From Brevundimonas sp. SH203 (lineage in GTDB: Bacteria; Pseudomonadota; Alphaproteobacteria; Caulobacterales; Caulobacteraceae): a stretch of 64,000 bases of DNA. The notes under the pieces are model-generated. The model saw only the letters and a program-made list of their open reading frames with translations, did no database searches and had not been told where the DNA came from. The translations under genes and the position numbers were made by a program. The stretch covers positions 310,001 through 374,000 of the forward strand of contig NZ_BDMM01000003.1 of NCBI RefSeq assembly GCF_002157625.1, written 5' to 3'. Positions 26,988 through 37,585 of this stretch are shown piece after piece (the stretch's first letter is position 1; each line of letters begins with the position of its first letter).

Positions 26988-28136
26988 GTGTCCAAGACGA
27001 CCCGAACCGCTCTTCATGTCGGCGCCATGGCCCTTTCGGCGTTTCTGCTGGCGAGCTGCGGCGGGCACAAGGAGGAGAAGAAGGACGATGCGGCCGGCGG
27101 CTCGCGCCAGACCGTCAGCGTCGCGACCGTGACCCAGACCAGTCTGAGCCGCACCGTCAACGCCTCGGGCACCGTCTCGGCCTGGGAAGAGGTGCCGGTG
27201 GCGGCCGAGACCGGGGGCCTGACCGCCACGGCCCTGTATGTCGACGAAGGTTCCTATGTCCGTCAGGGCCAGCCGCTGGTGCAGATGAACGACGTCCTGC
27301 TGCGCGCCCAGTTGCGCCAGCAGCAGGCCCAGGTGCAGCTGGCCGAGGCCAACGCCGCCCGCGACGCCGCCGCCCTGGACCGCGCCCAGCAACTGAAGGA
27401 ACGCGGCTTCCTCAGTCAGGCGTCGCTGGACACCGCCCTGGCCAATCAACGCTCATCGACGGCCAATCTGGCCGCCGCCCGCGCGGCCCTGTCCGAGACC
27501 CAGACGCGCCTGAGCCAATCGACCATCCGCGCGCCCGTGGGCGGGCTGATCATCAGCCGCAGCGTGACCAAGGGCCAGATCATCTCGGCCGGGACCGAAC
27601 TGTTCCGCATGGTCCGCGACGGCCGGCTGGAGCTGGACGCCCAGGTGCCGGAGACGGAGCTGGGTCTGGTGCGCGCCGGCCAGTCGGCGACCGTGACCTC
27701 CAGCGAGGCGGGCCAGACGACCGGCTCGGTCCGCATCGTCACGCCCGAGGTGAACGCCACCAGCCGACTGGGCCTGGCCCGCATCTCGCTGGCGCCCGGC
27801 GCCCAGCTGCGGCCCGGCATGTTCGCCCGCGCCGAGATCGCGGTCAGCGACCAGGCGGCGCTGGTCGTGCCGGCGACCGCCGTCGTCTATCGGGAGGGCA
27901 AGCCGGGCGTCTATGTCGTCGTCCAGGGCGACGCCGTGCATTTCGTCCCGGTCACGGCCGGGGTGCGAAACGGCGATCGGGTGGCCGTGACCGGCGTTCA
28001 GGCCGGACAGCGCGTCGTGGTCCAGGGCGCGGGCTTCCTGGGCGAGGGCGACCATGTGACGGTGGCCCCGGCGGCGGCCCCTCAGGCTCAAGCGCCCGCG
28101 CCCGCCTCTGCCCCCGCCGGTCAGGCCGCGCGCTAA
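26988..28136 (+). CDS. RND efflux periplasmic adaptor (MFP) lipoprotein
   Basis: 382 residues from a GTG start with GAGGA upstream. The signal ends in a lipobox LASC (Cys 24), so the mature adaptor is anchored in the inner membrane. The order is barrel-sandwich half ([17 protein letters not shown]), a helical hairpin (about 90-150, with [20 protein letters not shown]), second lipoyl half ([15 protein letters not shown]) and a beta-barrel region ([18 protein letters not shown]). It links the RND pump to an outer-membrane channel. The pump gene follows 12 bases later; no TolC-type gene is in the operon. Confidence 0.94.
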   Translation: MSKTTRTALHVGAMALSAFLLASCGGHKEEKKDDAAGGSRQTVSVATVTQTSLSRTVNASGTVSAWEEVPVAAETGGLTATALYVDEGSYVRQGQPLVQMNDVLLRAQLRQQQAQVQLAEANAARDAAALDRAQQLKERGFLSQASLDTALANQRSSTANLAAARAALSETQTRLSQSTIRAPVGGLIISRSVTKGQIISAGTELFRMVRDGRLELDAQVPETELGLVRAGQSATVTSSEAGQTTGSVRIVTPEVNATSRLGLARISLAPGAQLRPGMFARAEIAVSDQAALVVPATAVVYREGKPGVYVVVQGDAVHFVPVTAGVRNGDRVAVTGVQAGQRVVVQGAGFLGEGDHVTVAPAAAPQAQAPAPASAPAGQAAR

Positions 28137-28148
28137 GGAACCGGACCG

Positions 28149-31100
28149 ATGGGCTTTCAGAACATCTCGTCCTGGTCGATCAGGAACCCGATCCCCATCG
28201 TCCTGCTGTTCGTCGTCCTGACGATCGCGGGGACGATGAGCTATTTCAAGCTCCGCACCAACAACTTCCCCGACGTGGACCTGCCGGTCGTCGCCGTGAC
28301 CGTGGTTCAGGCCGGCGCCGCCCCCACCGAGATGGAGACCCAGGTCAGCCGTCTGGTCGAGGATGCTGTGGCGGGCCTGGGGTCGGTCAAACACATCAAC
28401 TCGGTGGTCAACGAGGGGGTGTCGACCACCTCCATCGAGTTCCAGCTGGGCGTGAACCTGGAGAAGGTCACGAACGACGTCCGCAACGCCGTCAGCGGCA
28501 TCCGCCAGAACCTGCCCGCCGACGTGCAGGAGCCGATCGTCCAGCGCATCGAGTTCACGGCCATTCCCTTCGCCAACTATGTGGTGCGGGCGCCGGGCAT
28601 GAGCCCCGAGGAGCTGAGCTGGTTCGTCGACAACACCGTGGCCAAACGCCTGCTGTCGGTGCGCGGCGTCAGCCAGATCAGCCGCGACGGCGGCGTCAGC
28701 CGCGAAATCCGCATCAAGCTGGACCCCGCGCGTCTCGCCGCCTCGGGCGTGACGGCGGCCCAGGTGTCGAACCAGCTGCGCGCCTCCAACATCAACCTGC
28801 CGGGCGGCCGGGGCGAGATCGCCGGCGAGGAACAGGCCATCCGCACCGTCGGCTCGGCCAAGTCGGTCGAACAGCTGCGCGAAACCCTGATCCCCATCGG
28901 CAGCCGCAGCGTGCGCCTGGGCGACCTGGGCCAGATCACCGACGAATGGTCCGAGCCGCGCGGCCGCGCCCGGTTCAACGGCCAGGAAGTGGTCGGCTTC
29001 GGCGTGTCGCGCGCCATCGGATCGTCCGAGGTGGACGTCTATGATCGCGTCAACGCCGAGATCAGGAAGCTGGATCAGGAGCGGGGCGACGTCACCATCG
29101 AGGAGGTGGCCAACACCACCACCGACGTCATCAACAACTTCCACGCCTCGGTCGAGACCCTGGTGCTGGGGGCGCTCCTGGCCATCGCCGTGGTCTTCAT
29201 CTTCCTCAGGGACTGGCGCGCGACCCTGATCGCGGCGGTGGCCATGCCCCTGTCGCTGATCCCGACCTTCTGGGTCATGGACCTGACCAACCAGTCGCTG
29301 AACGTGGTGACGCTGCTGGCCCTGTCGCTGACCATCGGCATTCTGGTCGACGACGCCATCGTGGAGATCGAGAACATCGTCCGCCACATCCGCGACGGCA
29401 AACCGCCCTACCCGGCCGCCATCGAGGCGGCGGACGAGATCGGCCTGGCGGTCATGGCGACGACGGCGACCCTGGTGGCGGTGTTCGCCCCCACCGGCTT
29501 CATGCCCGGCATCGTGGGCCAGTTCTTCCGCAGCTTCGCCATCGCCACCTGCGTCAGCGTCCTGCTGTCGCTGTTGGTGGCGCGGACCCTGACGCCGTTG
29601 ATGGGCGCCTATCTGCTGAAGCGCGACCAGGGCAAGGAGCATGGCGAGCCGTTCTGGATGGGGCCGTATCTGCGCGCCCTGAACTGGGCGCTGGGCGACG
29701 ACTGGCGCAAGCGCCGGGCCGAGCATCACCCGCGCGCCGGCTGGTTCCGCCGCAAGGTGGCGGACCGGATGTTCGACCACCGCATCTGGGTTCTGGGCCT
29801 GGGAGTCCTGTTCTTCTTCCTGTCCATCTTCATGGCCAGCCGCCTGCCGGGCGAGTTCATCCCGGTCGAGGACATCTCGCGCTCCACCGTCACGGTGCAG
29901 TTCGCGCCGGGCGCGACCCTGGCCGAAACCGACCATGCGGTGCAGAGCATCAACCGCGAACTGCTGAAACGGCCCGAGGTGAAGTCGGTCTATTCCTCCG
30001 TCGGATCGGCCACCGTCAACTTCGGCCCCGGCGGCGGCGGCTCGTCGGGCGAGGTCCGCAGCGCCAATCTGACCGTCAACCTGGTCGGGCGCTGGGACCG
30101 CAAGCTGAGCCAGCAGGAATTCGAACGCGAGATGGGTCCGATCCTTCGCAAGACGCCGGGCGCGCGGGTGCAGTTCGGCACGTCGGGCGGCGGCGGCGGG
30201 TCCAGCCTCTTGTCCATCGCCCTGGTCGGCGACGATCCGACCGTGCTGGAGCCGGCGGCCGCCAAGGTGGAGCGCGAGATGCGCAACATCCCCGGCCTGT
30301 CGAACGTGGTGTCGTCCGCCTCTCTGGTGCGGCCAGAGATCCTGGTCACGCCGCGCGCCGACATCGCCGCCCTGCAAGGGGTGTCGACCCAGGACATCAG
30401 TCAGGTCGCGCGCGTCGCCACCCTGGGCGACGCCGATCAGCTGCTGCCCAAGTTCAACCTGGGCGACCGCCAGGTGCCGATCCGCGTCATGCTGACCGAA
30501 CAGGCGCGCTCGGACCTGGCGGTGCTGGAGAATCTGCAGGTGCCGACGGCGTCGGGCCACACCGTGCCCCTGTCGGCGGTGGCGGACATCAGCTTCGGCG
30601 CCGGGCCGAACCAGATCAACCGTCTGGACCGCCTGCGCGTGGCCAACATCACCGCCGAGCTGAGCGGCCTGACGCTGAGCCAGGGGACGCAGGCGGTGAA
30701 CGCCCTGCCCTCCATCAAGGACCTGCCGCGCGGGGTCAGCCAGAAGCCGTCGGGCGACGCCGAAAGCTTCCAGGAACTGGGCACGGGCTTCGCCTTCGCC
30801 ATCGTGACGGGCATCCTGCTGATGTATGTCGTGCTGGTCCTGCTGTTCAAAAGCTTCTTCCACCCGATCACCATTCTGGCGGCGCTTCCGGTGTCGTTCG
30901 GCGGGGCCTTCTTCCTGCTGCTGGTGACGGGCAAGTCGCTGTCCATGCCGGCCCTGATCGGCATCATCATGCTGACCGGGATCGCGGCCAAGAACTCCAT
31001 CCTTCTGGTCGACTACGCCATCATGGCGATGGAGAAGGGCATGAGCCGCCACGACGCCCTGATGGACGCCGCCCACAAGCGGGCGCGGCCGATCATCATG

Positions 31101-31355
31101 ACGACCATGGCCATGGGTCTGGGGATGCTGCCCATCGCGGCGGCCTTCGGCGAGGGGACCGCCTTCCGCTCGCCCATGGCCATCGCCGTGATCGGGGGGC
31201 TGATCACCTCGACCGCCCTGTCGCTGCTGTTCGTGCCGGTGGTGTTCAGCCTGATCGACGGCATGAAGCGCCGCCTGGAAGGCCGGCTGGACAAGATGTT
31301 CCACGGCCAGCACGGGCATGAGGAGGCGGCGGCCGGAGACGACCGGCCCGGCTGA
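28149..31355 (+). CDS. RND family efflux transporter permease (HAE1-like)
   Basis: 1068 residues. Starts with a cytoplasmic [17 protein letters not shown] helix and shows the twelve-helix, two-porter-loop plan of AcrB-like pumps; the proton-relay region in TM4 has [13 protein letters not shown] (Asp-Asp). The Gly-rich [12 protein letters not shown] and TSGGGGGSS stretches in the second porter loop are unusual. Drug or metabolite export is expected, but the substrate cannot be read. Forms an operon with the adaptor gene just upstream and ends in a strong terminator. Confidence 0.95.
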   Translation: MGFQNISSWSIRNPIPIVLLFVVLTIAGTMSYFKLRTNNFPDVDLPVVAVTVVQAGAAPTEMETQVSRLVEDAVAGLGSVKHINSVVNEGVSTTSIEFQLGVNLEKVTNDVRNAVSGIRQNLPADVQEPIVQRIEFTAIPFANYVVRAPGMSPEELSWFVDNTVAKRLLSVRGVSQISRDGGVSREIRIKLDPARLAASGVTAAQVSNQLRASNINLPGGRGEIAGEEQAIRTVGSAKSVEQLRETLIPIGSRSVRLGDLGQITDEWSEPRGRARFNGQEVVGFGVSRAIGSSEVDVYDRVNAEIRKLDQERGDVTIEEVANTTTDVINNFHASVETLVLGALLAIAVVFIFLRDWRATLIAAVAMPLSLIPTFWVMDLTNQSLNVVTLLALSLTIGILVDDAIVEIENIVRHIRDGKPPYPAAIEAADEIGLAVMATTATLVAVFAPTGFMPGIVGQFFRSFAIATCVSVLLSLLVARTLTPLMGAYLLKRDQGKEHGEPFWMGPYLRALNWALGDDWRKRRAEHHPRAGWFRRKVADRMFDHRIWVLGLGVLFFFLSIFMASRLPGEFIPVEDISRSTVTVQFAPGATLAETDHAVQSINRELLKRPEVKSVYSSVGSATVNFGPGGGGSSGEVRSANLTVNLVGRWDRKLSQQEFEREMGPILRKTPGARVQFGTSGGGGGSSLLSIALVGDDPTVLEPAAAKVEREMRNIPGLSNVVSSASLVRPEILVTPRADIAALQGVSTQDISQVARVATLGDADQLLPKFNLGDRQVPIRVMLTEQARSDLAVLENLQVPTASGHTVPLSAVADISFGAGPNQINRLDRLRVANITAELSGLTLSQGTQAVNALPSIKDLPRGVSQKPSGDAESFQELGTGFAFAIVTGILLMYVVLVLLFKSFFHPITILAALPVSFGGAFFLLLVTGKSLSMPALIGIIMLTGIAAKNSILLVDYAIMAMEKGMSRHDALMDAAHKRARPIIMTTMAMGLGMLPIAAAFGEGTAFRSPMAIAVIGGLITSTALSLLFVPVVFSLIDGMKRRLEGRLDKMFHGQHGHEEAAAGDDRPG

Positions 31356-31380
31356 TCCGCCGCCCTTGACGAAACGACGA

Positions 31381-31414
31381 AGGCCCGGCCGGAGCGATCC
31401 GACCGGGCCTTTTT
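31381..31414 (+). terminator. Terminator of the RND operon
   Basis: AGGCCCGG (31381-31388) pairs with CCGGGCCT (31403-31410), extended inside by CGG/CCG, followed by five T. It begins 25 bases after the permease stop codon. Confidence 0.88.
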
Positions 31415-31523
31415 CATGTCGCGACGACCGGGCGAGCGGACGGGTCGGATGGCGGGCCGATTCATCACGACGCACGCGACGAGGCACGACGAACCTGCCC
31501 CGCCGCCGACACAGCGCCCAAGG

Positions 31524-31555
31524 AAAAGGGCCGGCCGGTTTCCCGGTCGGCCCTT
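31524..31555 (-). terminator. Terminator of the TonB receptor gene
   Basis: On the minus strand AAGGGCCG (31548-31555) pairs with CGGCCCTT (31526-31533), extended inside by CCGG/CCGG, with a short T-run after it. It lies 26 bases beyond the receptor stop codon. Confidence 0.82.
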
Positions 31556-31581
31556 CGCCGTTCAGCCGTGGAGCCGAGCGA

Positions 31582-34224
31582 TCAGTATTTGACCTTCAGC
31601 GTCACGCCCCAGGTGCGCGGGGCGCCCAGATAGGCGTTGTAGGTCGCCGTGTCGGTGGCCTGATTGTAGTAGGTGCCGTTCGCCTGCGGCGTCGTGACAT
31701 TGGCGAAGGCCGTGCCCTGCAGCGGGGCGGCGAAACCGACCTGGGTGTATTTCTCGGCCAGCAGGTTCTGGGCCCAGACGTCCACGGTCCAGCGTTCGTC
31801 TTCCGACCCGATCGACACGCGGCCGTTGACCACCGTGAAGGCGTCCTGATGCTTGTAGGGCAACAGGTCCGAGCCGGTGTTGTAATCGGTCGAATATTTG
31901 GCCGACAGGTTGAACCCGCCGCGCAGGCCGCCGCCCAGCGAGCGGTCGAAGGCCAGGGCGCCGGTCAGCGACCATTCCGGGGCGAACGAGGCGCGCGCGC
32001 CCGGCAGCAGCGACAGCTGCGGGAATCGGCCGGGGCTGGACAGGTCGCCGGCGCCGAACTGGCCGTATTTGGCGTCGGTGTAGGTCACGCCGCCCTGGAA
32101 CGACAGGCCCTCGACCGGGGTGAACCAGACCATGTCGGCGTCGACGCCGCGCGAGGTCAGTTCCGGGATCGATTCCACCACGAAGGCGGTGCCGAGGAAG
32201 GTGTTCAGCTGGAAGTTCTCGAACTTCTGGTCGAAGTAGGTCAGGTTCAGCAGCATGGTGCGGTTGAACAGGGTCGTCTTGACCCCCGCCTCATAGCTGT
32301 CGACCGTCTCGGCCTTGAAGAACAGCGAGGCGTCCGGCGTCACGCCCGTCTGCACCCGGTCCATATTGTAGCCCGCGCCCTTGTAGCCGCGCGCATACGA
32401 GCCATAGACCATGATCGAGGGGTTGAAGCGGTAGGACGCCTTGATCGTGCCGGAGATGTCGCTGTCGCTGAACTTCTCCTGGATGCGGCGACCGTCGTAC
32501 TGCGGGTTGGACCAGGGCAGGCACAGCAGGCCCAGCGCCGCCGCCGGTGTGGCGACATTGGCGGTGCCGGGGATCGGCGAGACCGTGCGGTTGGCCGGGT
32601 TCTGGTTGGCCAGGGCGCCGCCGCAAGCCGCGCCGTTGCTGCCCAGATTGTCCTGCAGGCCCAGAAGACGCTTGCTGTCATAGGTGTAGCGCAGGCCCAG
32701 GTTGATGTCGAAAGCCTCGCTCACCTTCCAGGTGTTGTTGGTGAACAGGGCCACCGATTCCGACTTCTGAGAATAGTGGTCTTCATACGCCTTGCCCGCC
32801 GCGAAGGTCGGGGCGGCGGCGCTGGGCGGCACCGCGCCGATCACGCACAGAGGCTGGCCCGCAGCAGCGCCGGCGGTGCCGACCAGGAAGCCGTTCGGAT
32901 TGGTGAAGCAGCCCAGACGCGAGGGGCTGGGACCGCCCACGGCCGCCGGCAGCGAGGCCGTCAGCAGCAGGGAGGCGAAGGCGTTGTAGTCCGAGCCATA
33001 GACGTAGTTGTCGTCGCGATAGACCGTCTCGCGCGTGGCGAACATGCCGACCAGCCAGTCGAACTTGTCCGTCGTGCCCGCCAGACGCAGTTCCTGGGTC
33101 AGGTTGCCGACGCCATAGCCGTTGGAGCCGTCGTTGGCGCGGTACAGGATGTCGGCGCCGGTGTAGTCCAGGTCCATCCCCTGCTGGAACGACCAGTCGC
33201 GCCACGAAGTCAGCGAGGTCAGGGTGGCGTTGATGCTGGGGAAGTCGACGGTGGCTTCCGCCGACAGGCCCATGTCCTCGATCTCCTGCGGCGTCTCGCG
33301 GTTCGAATAGGCCAGGCGCGAGAAGGGCACCGTGCCGAAGCCGGCGGAAGGCGAGGCCTGACCCTGGCCGTTCGGGGCCGTCAGGGCGGCGATGAAGGCT
33401 TGGGACGGGCCGACGCGGGTCTGCACGGCGACGCAGCAGTATTCGTCGCGCTTGGTGTAGTCGGCGATCAGGCGGATCGAGGCGTTGTCGCTGGGCAGGA
33501 TCAGCAGCTGGCCGCGCGCGGTCCAGTAGTTCTGGTTCTGGTCGTCCTTGCGGGTGTTCGGGCCGTCGCCGTTGTTGACGTCGTAGAAGCCGTCACGCTC
33601 GCGGTGGGCGACGAACAGGCGGCCGGCGACCTGATCGGTCAGCGGCCCCGTGACCGAGACCGAACCGCCCCAGGCGCCGTAGTTGCCGCCGGTCAGCTCC
33701 GCCGAGATCGACGGATCGAACGACGGGCGCTCGGTGATGATGTTGATGACGCCGGCCGAGGTGTTCTTGCCGAACAGGGTGCCCTGCGGTCCCTTCAGAA
33801 CCTCGATGCGGCTCAGTTCGCCCAGGTCGCCGAAGCCGACCGAGTTGCGCGAGCGATAGACGCCGTCGATCACCACGCCGACCGAGCTTTCCAGACCGGG
33901 GTTGTCGCCGACGGTGCCGGCGCCGCGGATGCGGACGGTGGTGGAGGCTTCGGACTGGGTCGAGGTGACGGTCATGCCCGGCGTCAGGATCTGCAGATCC
34001 TTGATGTCCTGGACGCCCGCGCCCTGCAGCAGTTCCTGCGACAGGGTCGTGACCACGATCGGCACGTCCTGCAGGCTCTGTTCGCGCTTCTGGGCGGTGA
34101 CGATGATGTCGTCGACCGAGGCGGGCGCTTCCTGGGCGGCGGCGGCCCCGGCGAAACCGAAGGCGACGGCGCCGATCACGGCGGCGGCGGACACGGTGGT
34201 CCTGAGTTGAAGATTGCGGCGCAT
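31582..34224 (-). CDS. TonB-dependent outer-membrane receptor
   Basis: 880 residues. Signal peptide (RRNLQLRTTVSAAAVIGAVA...AAAAQ), then a TonB-box-like DDIIVTAQKREQSLQDVPIV and a plug domain (RIRGAGTVGDNPGLESSVGV, LKGPQGTLFGKNTSAGVINI), then a 22-strand barrel that ends in the aromatic LKVKY required for outer-membrane insertion. This layout is typical of the large Caulobacterales receptor families for carbohydrates, siderophores and aromatics; the ligand is unknown. ATG 34224 follows GGAGG; the 20-codon upstream extension is rejected. The 204-bp upstream gap shows no obvious operator. Confidence 0.94.
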   Translation of the reverse strand: MRRNLQLRTTVSAAAVIGAVAFGFAGAAAAQEAPASVDDIIVTAQKREQSLQDVPIVVTTLSQELLQGAGVQDIKDLQILTPGMTVTSTQSEASTTVRIRGAGTVGDNPGLESSVGVVIDGVYRSRNSVGFGDLGELSRIEVLKGPQGTLFGKNTSAGVINIITERPSFDPSISAELTGGNYGAWGGSVSVTGPLTDQVAGRLFVAHRERDGFYDVNNGDGPNTRKDDQNQNYWTARGQLLILPSDNASIRLIADYTKRDEYCCVAVQTRVGPSQAFIAALTAPNGQGQASPSAGFGTVPFSRLAYSNRETPQEIEDMGLSAEATVDFPSINATLTSLTSWRDWSFQQGMDLDYTGADILYRANDGSNGYGVGNLTQELRLAGTTDKFDWLVGMFATRETVYRDDNYVYGSDYNAFASLLLTASLPAAVGGPSPSRLGCFTNPNGFLVGTAGAAAGQPLCVIGAVPPSAAAPTFAAGKAYEDHYSQKSESVALFTNNTWKVSEAFDINLGLRYTYDSKRLLGLQDNLGSNGAACGGALANQNPANRTVSPIPGTANVATPAAALGLLCLPWSNPQYDGRRIQEKFSDSDISGTIKASYRFNPSIMVYGSYARGYKGAGYNMDRVQTGVTPDASLFFKAETVDSYEAGVKTTLFNRTMLLNLTYFDQKFENFQLNTFLGTAFVVESIPELTSRGVDADMVWFTPVEGLSFQGGVTYTDAKYGQFGAGDLSSPGRFPQLSLLPGARASFAPEWSLTGALAFDRSLGGGLRGGFNLSAKYSTDYNTGSDLLPYKHQDAFTVVNGRVSIGSEDERWTVDVWAQNLLAEKYTQVGFAAPLQGTAFANVTTPQANGTYYNQATDTATYNAYLGAPRTWGVTLKVKY

Positions 34225-34428
34225 TGGCGTCCTCCCGGCTGAAGCCGCGACGCCTGGAGCGATCACGGCGTTTCCTGTTCCCATCGACGTCCCCTTCTTG
34301 GGGGATCGTTCGTTATCGCTAGGCTAAGCGCGCTTCGCCGCCACCGACAAGCGAGCGTTGTCCGCCGCGACGATTTTTCGCCTCACATCCGCCTTTGTGT
34401 GTCGAGGAAGCGACAGAAAACCCTGACG

Positions 34429-35673
34429 TTAGGTCATGTTTTGCCCGGTTTTCGGCCCCGGAGGCTCCACTCCGGGCTTCAGGACCGCAGGATCGGGCCG
34501 CCGCGCACGCCCCGCCAGGCCCAGCACCCCGGCCGCCGCGATCGCCGACAGAATCGAGCCGCCGATGACGCCCAGCTTGACCTCGACCTGTTCGGGGCTG
34601 TCGACCGCGCCGGGAAAGGCCAGGACGCCGATGAACAGGCTCATGGTGAAGCCGACGCCGCACAGCAGCGACACCCCATAGACCTGCAGCCAGCCGGCCC
34701 CCGACGGCCGCGCTCCGATCTTCAGCGCCGAGGCCAGCCAGGCGGCGCCGAACACGCCGACCTGTTTGCCGAGGAACAGACCCAGGGCGATGGCGACGAC
34801 CAGAGGCGCGAACGCCTGCTCCAGCGTCAGGCCCGCGAAGGAGACGCCCGCCTTGGCGAAGGCGAACAGCGGCAGGACCAGAAAGGCGGTCCACGGATGC
34901 AGGGCGTGGATCGCCGCCTTCAGGGGGCTGTGGCCGCCCTCGACGCGCGGCGGGATCGGCACGATCAGGGCGAAGGCCACGGCCGTCAAGGAGGTGCTGA
35001 GGCCCGACCGGATCGTCAGATACCAGACGACAGCGAACCCCAGAATCCAGACGGGCGCGGGGATGCGGACGCGGCGCGCGACGACGGCGCCCGCGATCAG
35101 GACCGCCGCGGCCCCCAGCAATGGAAGCCAGTGCGTCCCCTCGCTGAACAGCAGCGCGATCAGGACGATGGCCCCCAGATCGTCGACGATGGCCAGGGTC
35201 AGAAGAAAGACCCGCAGCGACGGCGGCAGCCCCCGCCCCACCAGGCCGAACACGGCCAGGGCGAAGGCGATGTCGGTGGCCAGCGGAACGGGCCAGCCGG
35301 CGTGGGGCGCGCCGATCAGGCCGGACAGCGCCAGATAGACCGCCGCCGGCCCCGCCATCCCGCCCAGCGCCGCCAGGACCGGCGTCGCCAGCCGCCGGGG
35401 ATCACTCAGTTCGCCGCGCACGATCTCGTATTTGATTTCCAGCCCCACCCCGAGGAAGAAGACCGCCATCAGCCCTTCCTTGATCCAGTCGGAGATCGTC
35501 TCCTCCAGCCGGATCGGGCCGATCTGGATGATGTGAGAGGACTTCAGCCAGCCGAAATAGTCCGCCGCCCAGGGCGAGTTGGCCACGATCAGGGCGGCGA
35601 CGGCCGCCAGCGCCAGGGCCGCGCCGGATGCGGCCTCGGTCCTGAGGAAATCGAGAGTCAGTCTGCGCGCCAC
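34429..35673 (-). CDS. nhaA: Na+/H+ antiporter NhaA
   Basis: 414 residues from a GTG start at 35673 (GGAGG just upstream). NhaA exchanges external protons for internal sodium at the inner membrane. The key residues are in ATDIAFALAVFGL (equivalent of Asp 133) and AIVDDLGAI (equivalent of Asp 163/164), within twelve membrane helices. The longer ATG at 35745 would add an unrelated N-terminal segment. It stands alone, upstream of the dispersed repeat region. Confidence 0.96.
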   Translation of the reverse strand: MARRLTLDFLRTEAASGAALALAAVAALIVANSPWAADYFGWLKSSHIIQIGPIRLEETISDWIKEGLMAVFFLGVGLEIKYEIVRGELSDPRRLATPVLAALGGMAGPAAVYLALSGLIGAPHAGWPVPLATDIAFALAVFGLVGRGLPPSLRVFLLTLAIVDDLGAIVLIALLFSEGTHWLPLLGAAAVLIAGAVVARRVRIPAPVWILGFAVVWYLTIRSGLSTSLTAVAFALIVPIPPRVEGGHSPLKAAIHALHPWTAFLVLPLFAFAKAGVSFAGLTLEQAFAPLVVAIALGLFLGKQVGVFGAAWLASALKIGARPSGAGWLQVYGVSLLCGVGFTMSLFIGVLAFPGAVDSPEQVEVKLGVIGGSILSAIAAAGVLGLAGRARRPDPAVLKPGVEPPGPKTGQNMT

Positions 35674-35838
35674 GTCGGCCTCCAAAAGGAAGTTTCGTCG
35701 TGACGCCAGGTTATCGACGGGCGTCGGACCGGATTCGCAGCCCATAGGAGCGCGCCGGCCTGGCCGCGCGGGGCGACCTGATGGCTGAGGCCAGAATAGC
35801 GAACTCGGCCCGGCCTCGCCACCCTTTCAGGCGTCCTT

Positions 35839-35959
35839 CCGGGGCGTCCGCAGGACGAACCCGGAACCCAGGAGAGCGTCTGCGGCGCTTGACGCGGCCG
35901 GCGTTCGCCTCGTCCCCCTGGGTTCCGGGTTCTTCGCGATGCTCAGCCCCGGAATGACG
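35839..35959. repeat. Dispersed repeat family B, copy 1
   Basis: The left arm includes GACGAACCCGGAACCCAGG and the right arm CCTGGGTTCCGGGTTC, running on to CAGCCCCGGAATGACG. Spacer about 45 bp. The same arms appear in the opposite orientation at 61291-61419. It occupies the main part of the 331-bp gene-free stretch between nhaA and selO; nothing else is seen there. Confidence 0.8.
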
Positions 35960-36004
35960 CGGTAAAGGTTGCACTCCTCCCCTCGGACACGCACCTAGCC
36001 GGTC

Positions 36005-37462
36005 ATGCCCGTCTCCCCCGCCTATCGCCCCGAACCGCGCTTCTTCGATCTGGGCGCCGACTACGCCGATGCGGTTCAGGCCGCCGACTTTCCGCAGACG
36101 ATCCTGCGGTTCCGCAACGACCGCGCCGCCGCCGAGGTGGGGCTGGAGGGACTGAGCGACACCGAATGGGTCGCCGCCTTCGGACGGTTCGAGCCCCTGC
36201 CCGGCCAGCCCGGCCCGGTCGCCATGCGCTATCACGGGCATCAGTTCCGCCATTACAATCCCGATCTGGGCGACGGACGCGGCTTTCTGGCGGCGCAGAT
36301 GCGGGAGACGCCTCGCGCTCAGGCAGCGAGCGACCCCGTCGCGAGCGATAGCGCCCAAGGACGACTGCTCGACCTGGGCACCAAGGGCTCGGGCCGCACC
36401 CCCTGGTCGCGCGACGGCGACGGGCGGCTGACGCTGAAGGGCGGGGTGCGCGAGGTGCTGGCGGCGGCCATGCTGGAGGCGCAAGGCGTTCCCACCAGCC
36501 GCGCCCTGTCCCTGATCGAAACCGGCGAGGCGCTGGAGCGGGGGGACGAGCCGTCGCCGACGCGCTCCGCCGTCCTGGTGCGGCTGTCGCACAGCCATGT
36601 GCGGTTCGGGACGTTCCAGCGCGCCGCCTATCTGAACCGCCCCGACCAGATCGAGACCCTGATCGAACACGTCCGCAGCCTGTATCACCCCGACATCGCG
36701 CCCGGCGACGTTCCCGGACTGATGCAGGCGATCACCGCCGCCTCGGCCCGGCTGACCGCGCGCTGGATCGCGGCGGGGTTCGTGCATGGGGTGCTGAACA
36801 CCGACAATCTGAACGTCACGGGCGAGAGCTTCGACTATGGGCCGTGGCGGTTCCTGCCCGCCTATCAGCCCGGCTTCACCGCCGCCTATTTCGACCACGG
36901 CGGCCTCTACGCCTTCGCGCGTCAGCCCGAGGCGGTGTTCTGGAACCTGACCCAGTTGGCCAGCTGTCTCGCCGTGGTGTCGGAGCCCAAGCGGTTGGCC
37001 GACGCCCTGAACGGCTTTGGTCCCGCCTATATCCGCGAACTGCGCGCCGCCTTCCTGATGCGGCTGGGCGTCCACAGCCTGGGCGAGGCGGCGGATCAGC
37101 GGCTGGTCGATGCGACCCTGGCCCTGCTGCGCGAAGGCGGCGAGGCGATGCGGTGGGAGCCGCTGTTCTTCGACTGGTTCGGCGGCTTCGCCTCCTCGGC
37201 CCGCGCCCTGTCGGGGCCGCGCGCCAAACTGTATCAGGGCGAGGCCTTCGACGCCTTCCGCTTCGCCCTGATGGAGCATGAGCCGGATCGGATCGAGCGG
37301 CTGGAGCATCCGATGTTCGCCGCCCGCGAGCCGGAGGAGATGCTGATCGACGAAGTCGAGACGATCTGGGCCGCCATCGCCGACGCCGACGACTGGGCGC
37401 CCTTCCAAGCCAAGCTGGATCGGTTGGAGGCGGCGCGTCTGGCCTGGGGCTTCACGGCCTGA
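36005..37462 (+). CDS. selO: Protein adenylyltransferase SelO
   Basis: 485 residues. SelO is a pseudokinase-fold enzyme that transfers AMP to Ser/Thr/Tyr of protein substrates and is linked to redox stress. The inverted ATP-binding pocket is marked by LGTKGSGRTPWSRDGDGRLT and LKGGVREVL, and the metal/base region by HGVLNTDNLNVTGESFDYGP. The motif AFDAFRFALMEHEPDRIE precedes the C-terminal end. The C-terminal selenocysteine/cysteine of some SelO proteins is not present in the tail RLAWGFTA. Confidence 0.95.
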   Translation: MPVSPAYRPEPRFFDLGADYADAVQAADFPQTILRFRNDRAAAEVGLEGLSDTEWVAAFGRFEPLPGQPGPVAMRYHGHQFRHYNPDLGDGRGFLAAQMRETPRAQAASDPVASDSAQGRLLDLGTKGSGRTPWSRDGDGRLTLKGGVREVLAAAMLEAQGVPTSRALSLIETGEALERGDEPSPTRSAVLVRLSHSHVRFGTFQRAAYLNRPDQIETLIEHVRSLYHPDIAPGDVPGLMQAITAASARLTARWIAAGFVHGVLNTDNLNVTGESFDYGPWRFLPAYQPGFTAAYFDHGGLYAFARQPEAVFWNLTQLASCLAVVSEPKRLADALNGFGPAYIRELRAAFLMRLGVHSLGEAADQRLVDATLALLREGGEAMRWEPLFFDWFGGFASSARALSGPRAKLYQGEAFDAFRFALMEHEPDRIERLEHPMFAAREPEEMLIDEVETIWAAIADADDWAPFQAKLDRLEAARLAWGFTA

Positions 37463-37488
37463 CGCCGAACCTTACGAAAGCTTCATCT

Positions 37489-37537
37489 CGTTTATCGATA
37501 ATGTTCTTGCCCGTTTATCGATAAATCCATATCGATA
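37489..37537 (+). promoter_or_regulatory. Three TATCGATA operator boxes
   Basis: Perfect TATCGATA palindromes at 37493-37500, 37516-37523 and 37530-37537. The first two are embedded in the same 13-mer CGTTTATCGATAA and lie 23 bp apart, about two helical turns. They begin about 90 bp upstream of the DUF2975 gene, whose operon encodes an XRE regulator. Confidence 0.7.
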
Positions 37538-37585
37538 GTCACCAAGGCGGTCGCGGAGGGCGACCCGAATGGAAGGGCTTTCGAG

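Noticed and set aside
26793..27449. 219-residue N-terminal extension of LepA
   Set aside because: LepA is about 600 residues in all bacteria and the ATG at 26792 begins the conserved region; the extension would overlap the adaptor gene and its promoter.
27453..31487. 1344-codon open frame antisense to the RND operon
   Set aside because: It is the complement of two strongly supported genes, is rich in His/Arg/Gly/Gln as expected of a shadow frame in GC-rich DNA, and shows no domain.
31318..34242. 974-codon plus-strand open frame opposite the TonB receptor
   Set aside because: Shadow frame with low-complexity composition; the receptor on the minus strand has all family hallmarks.
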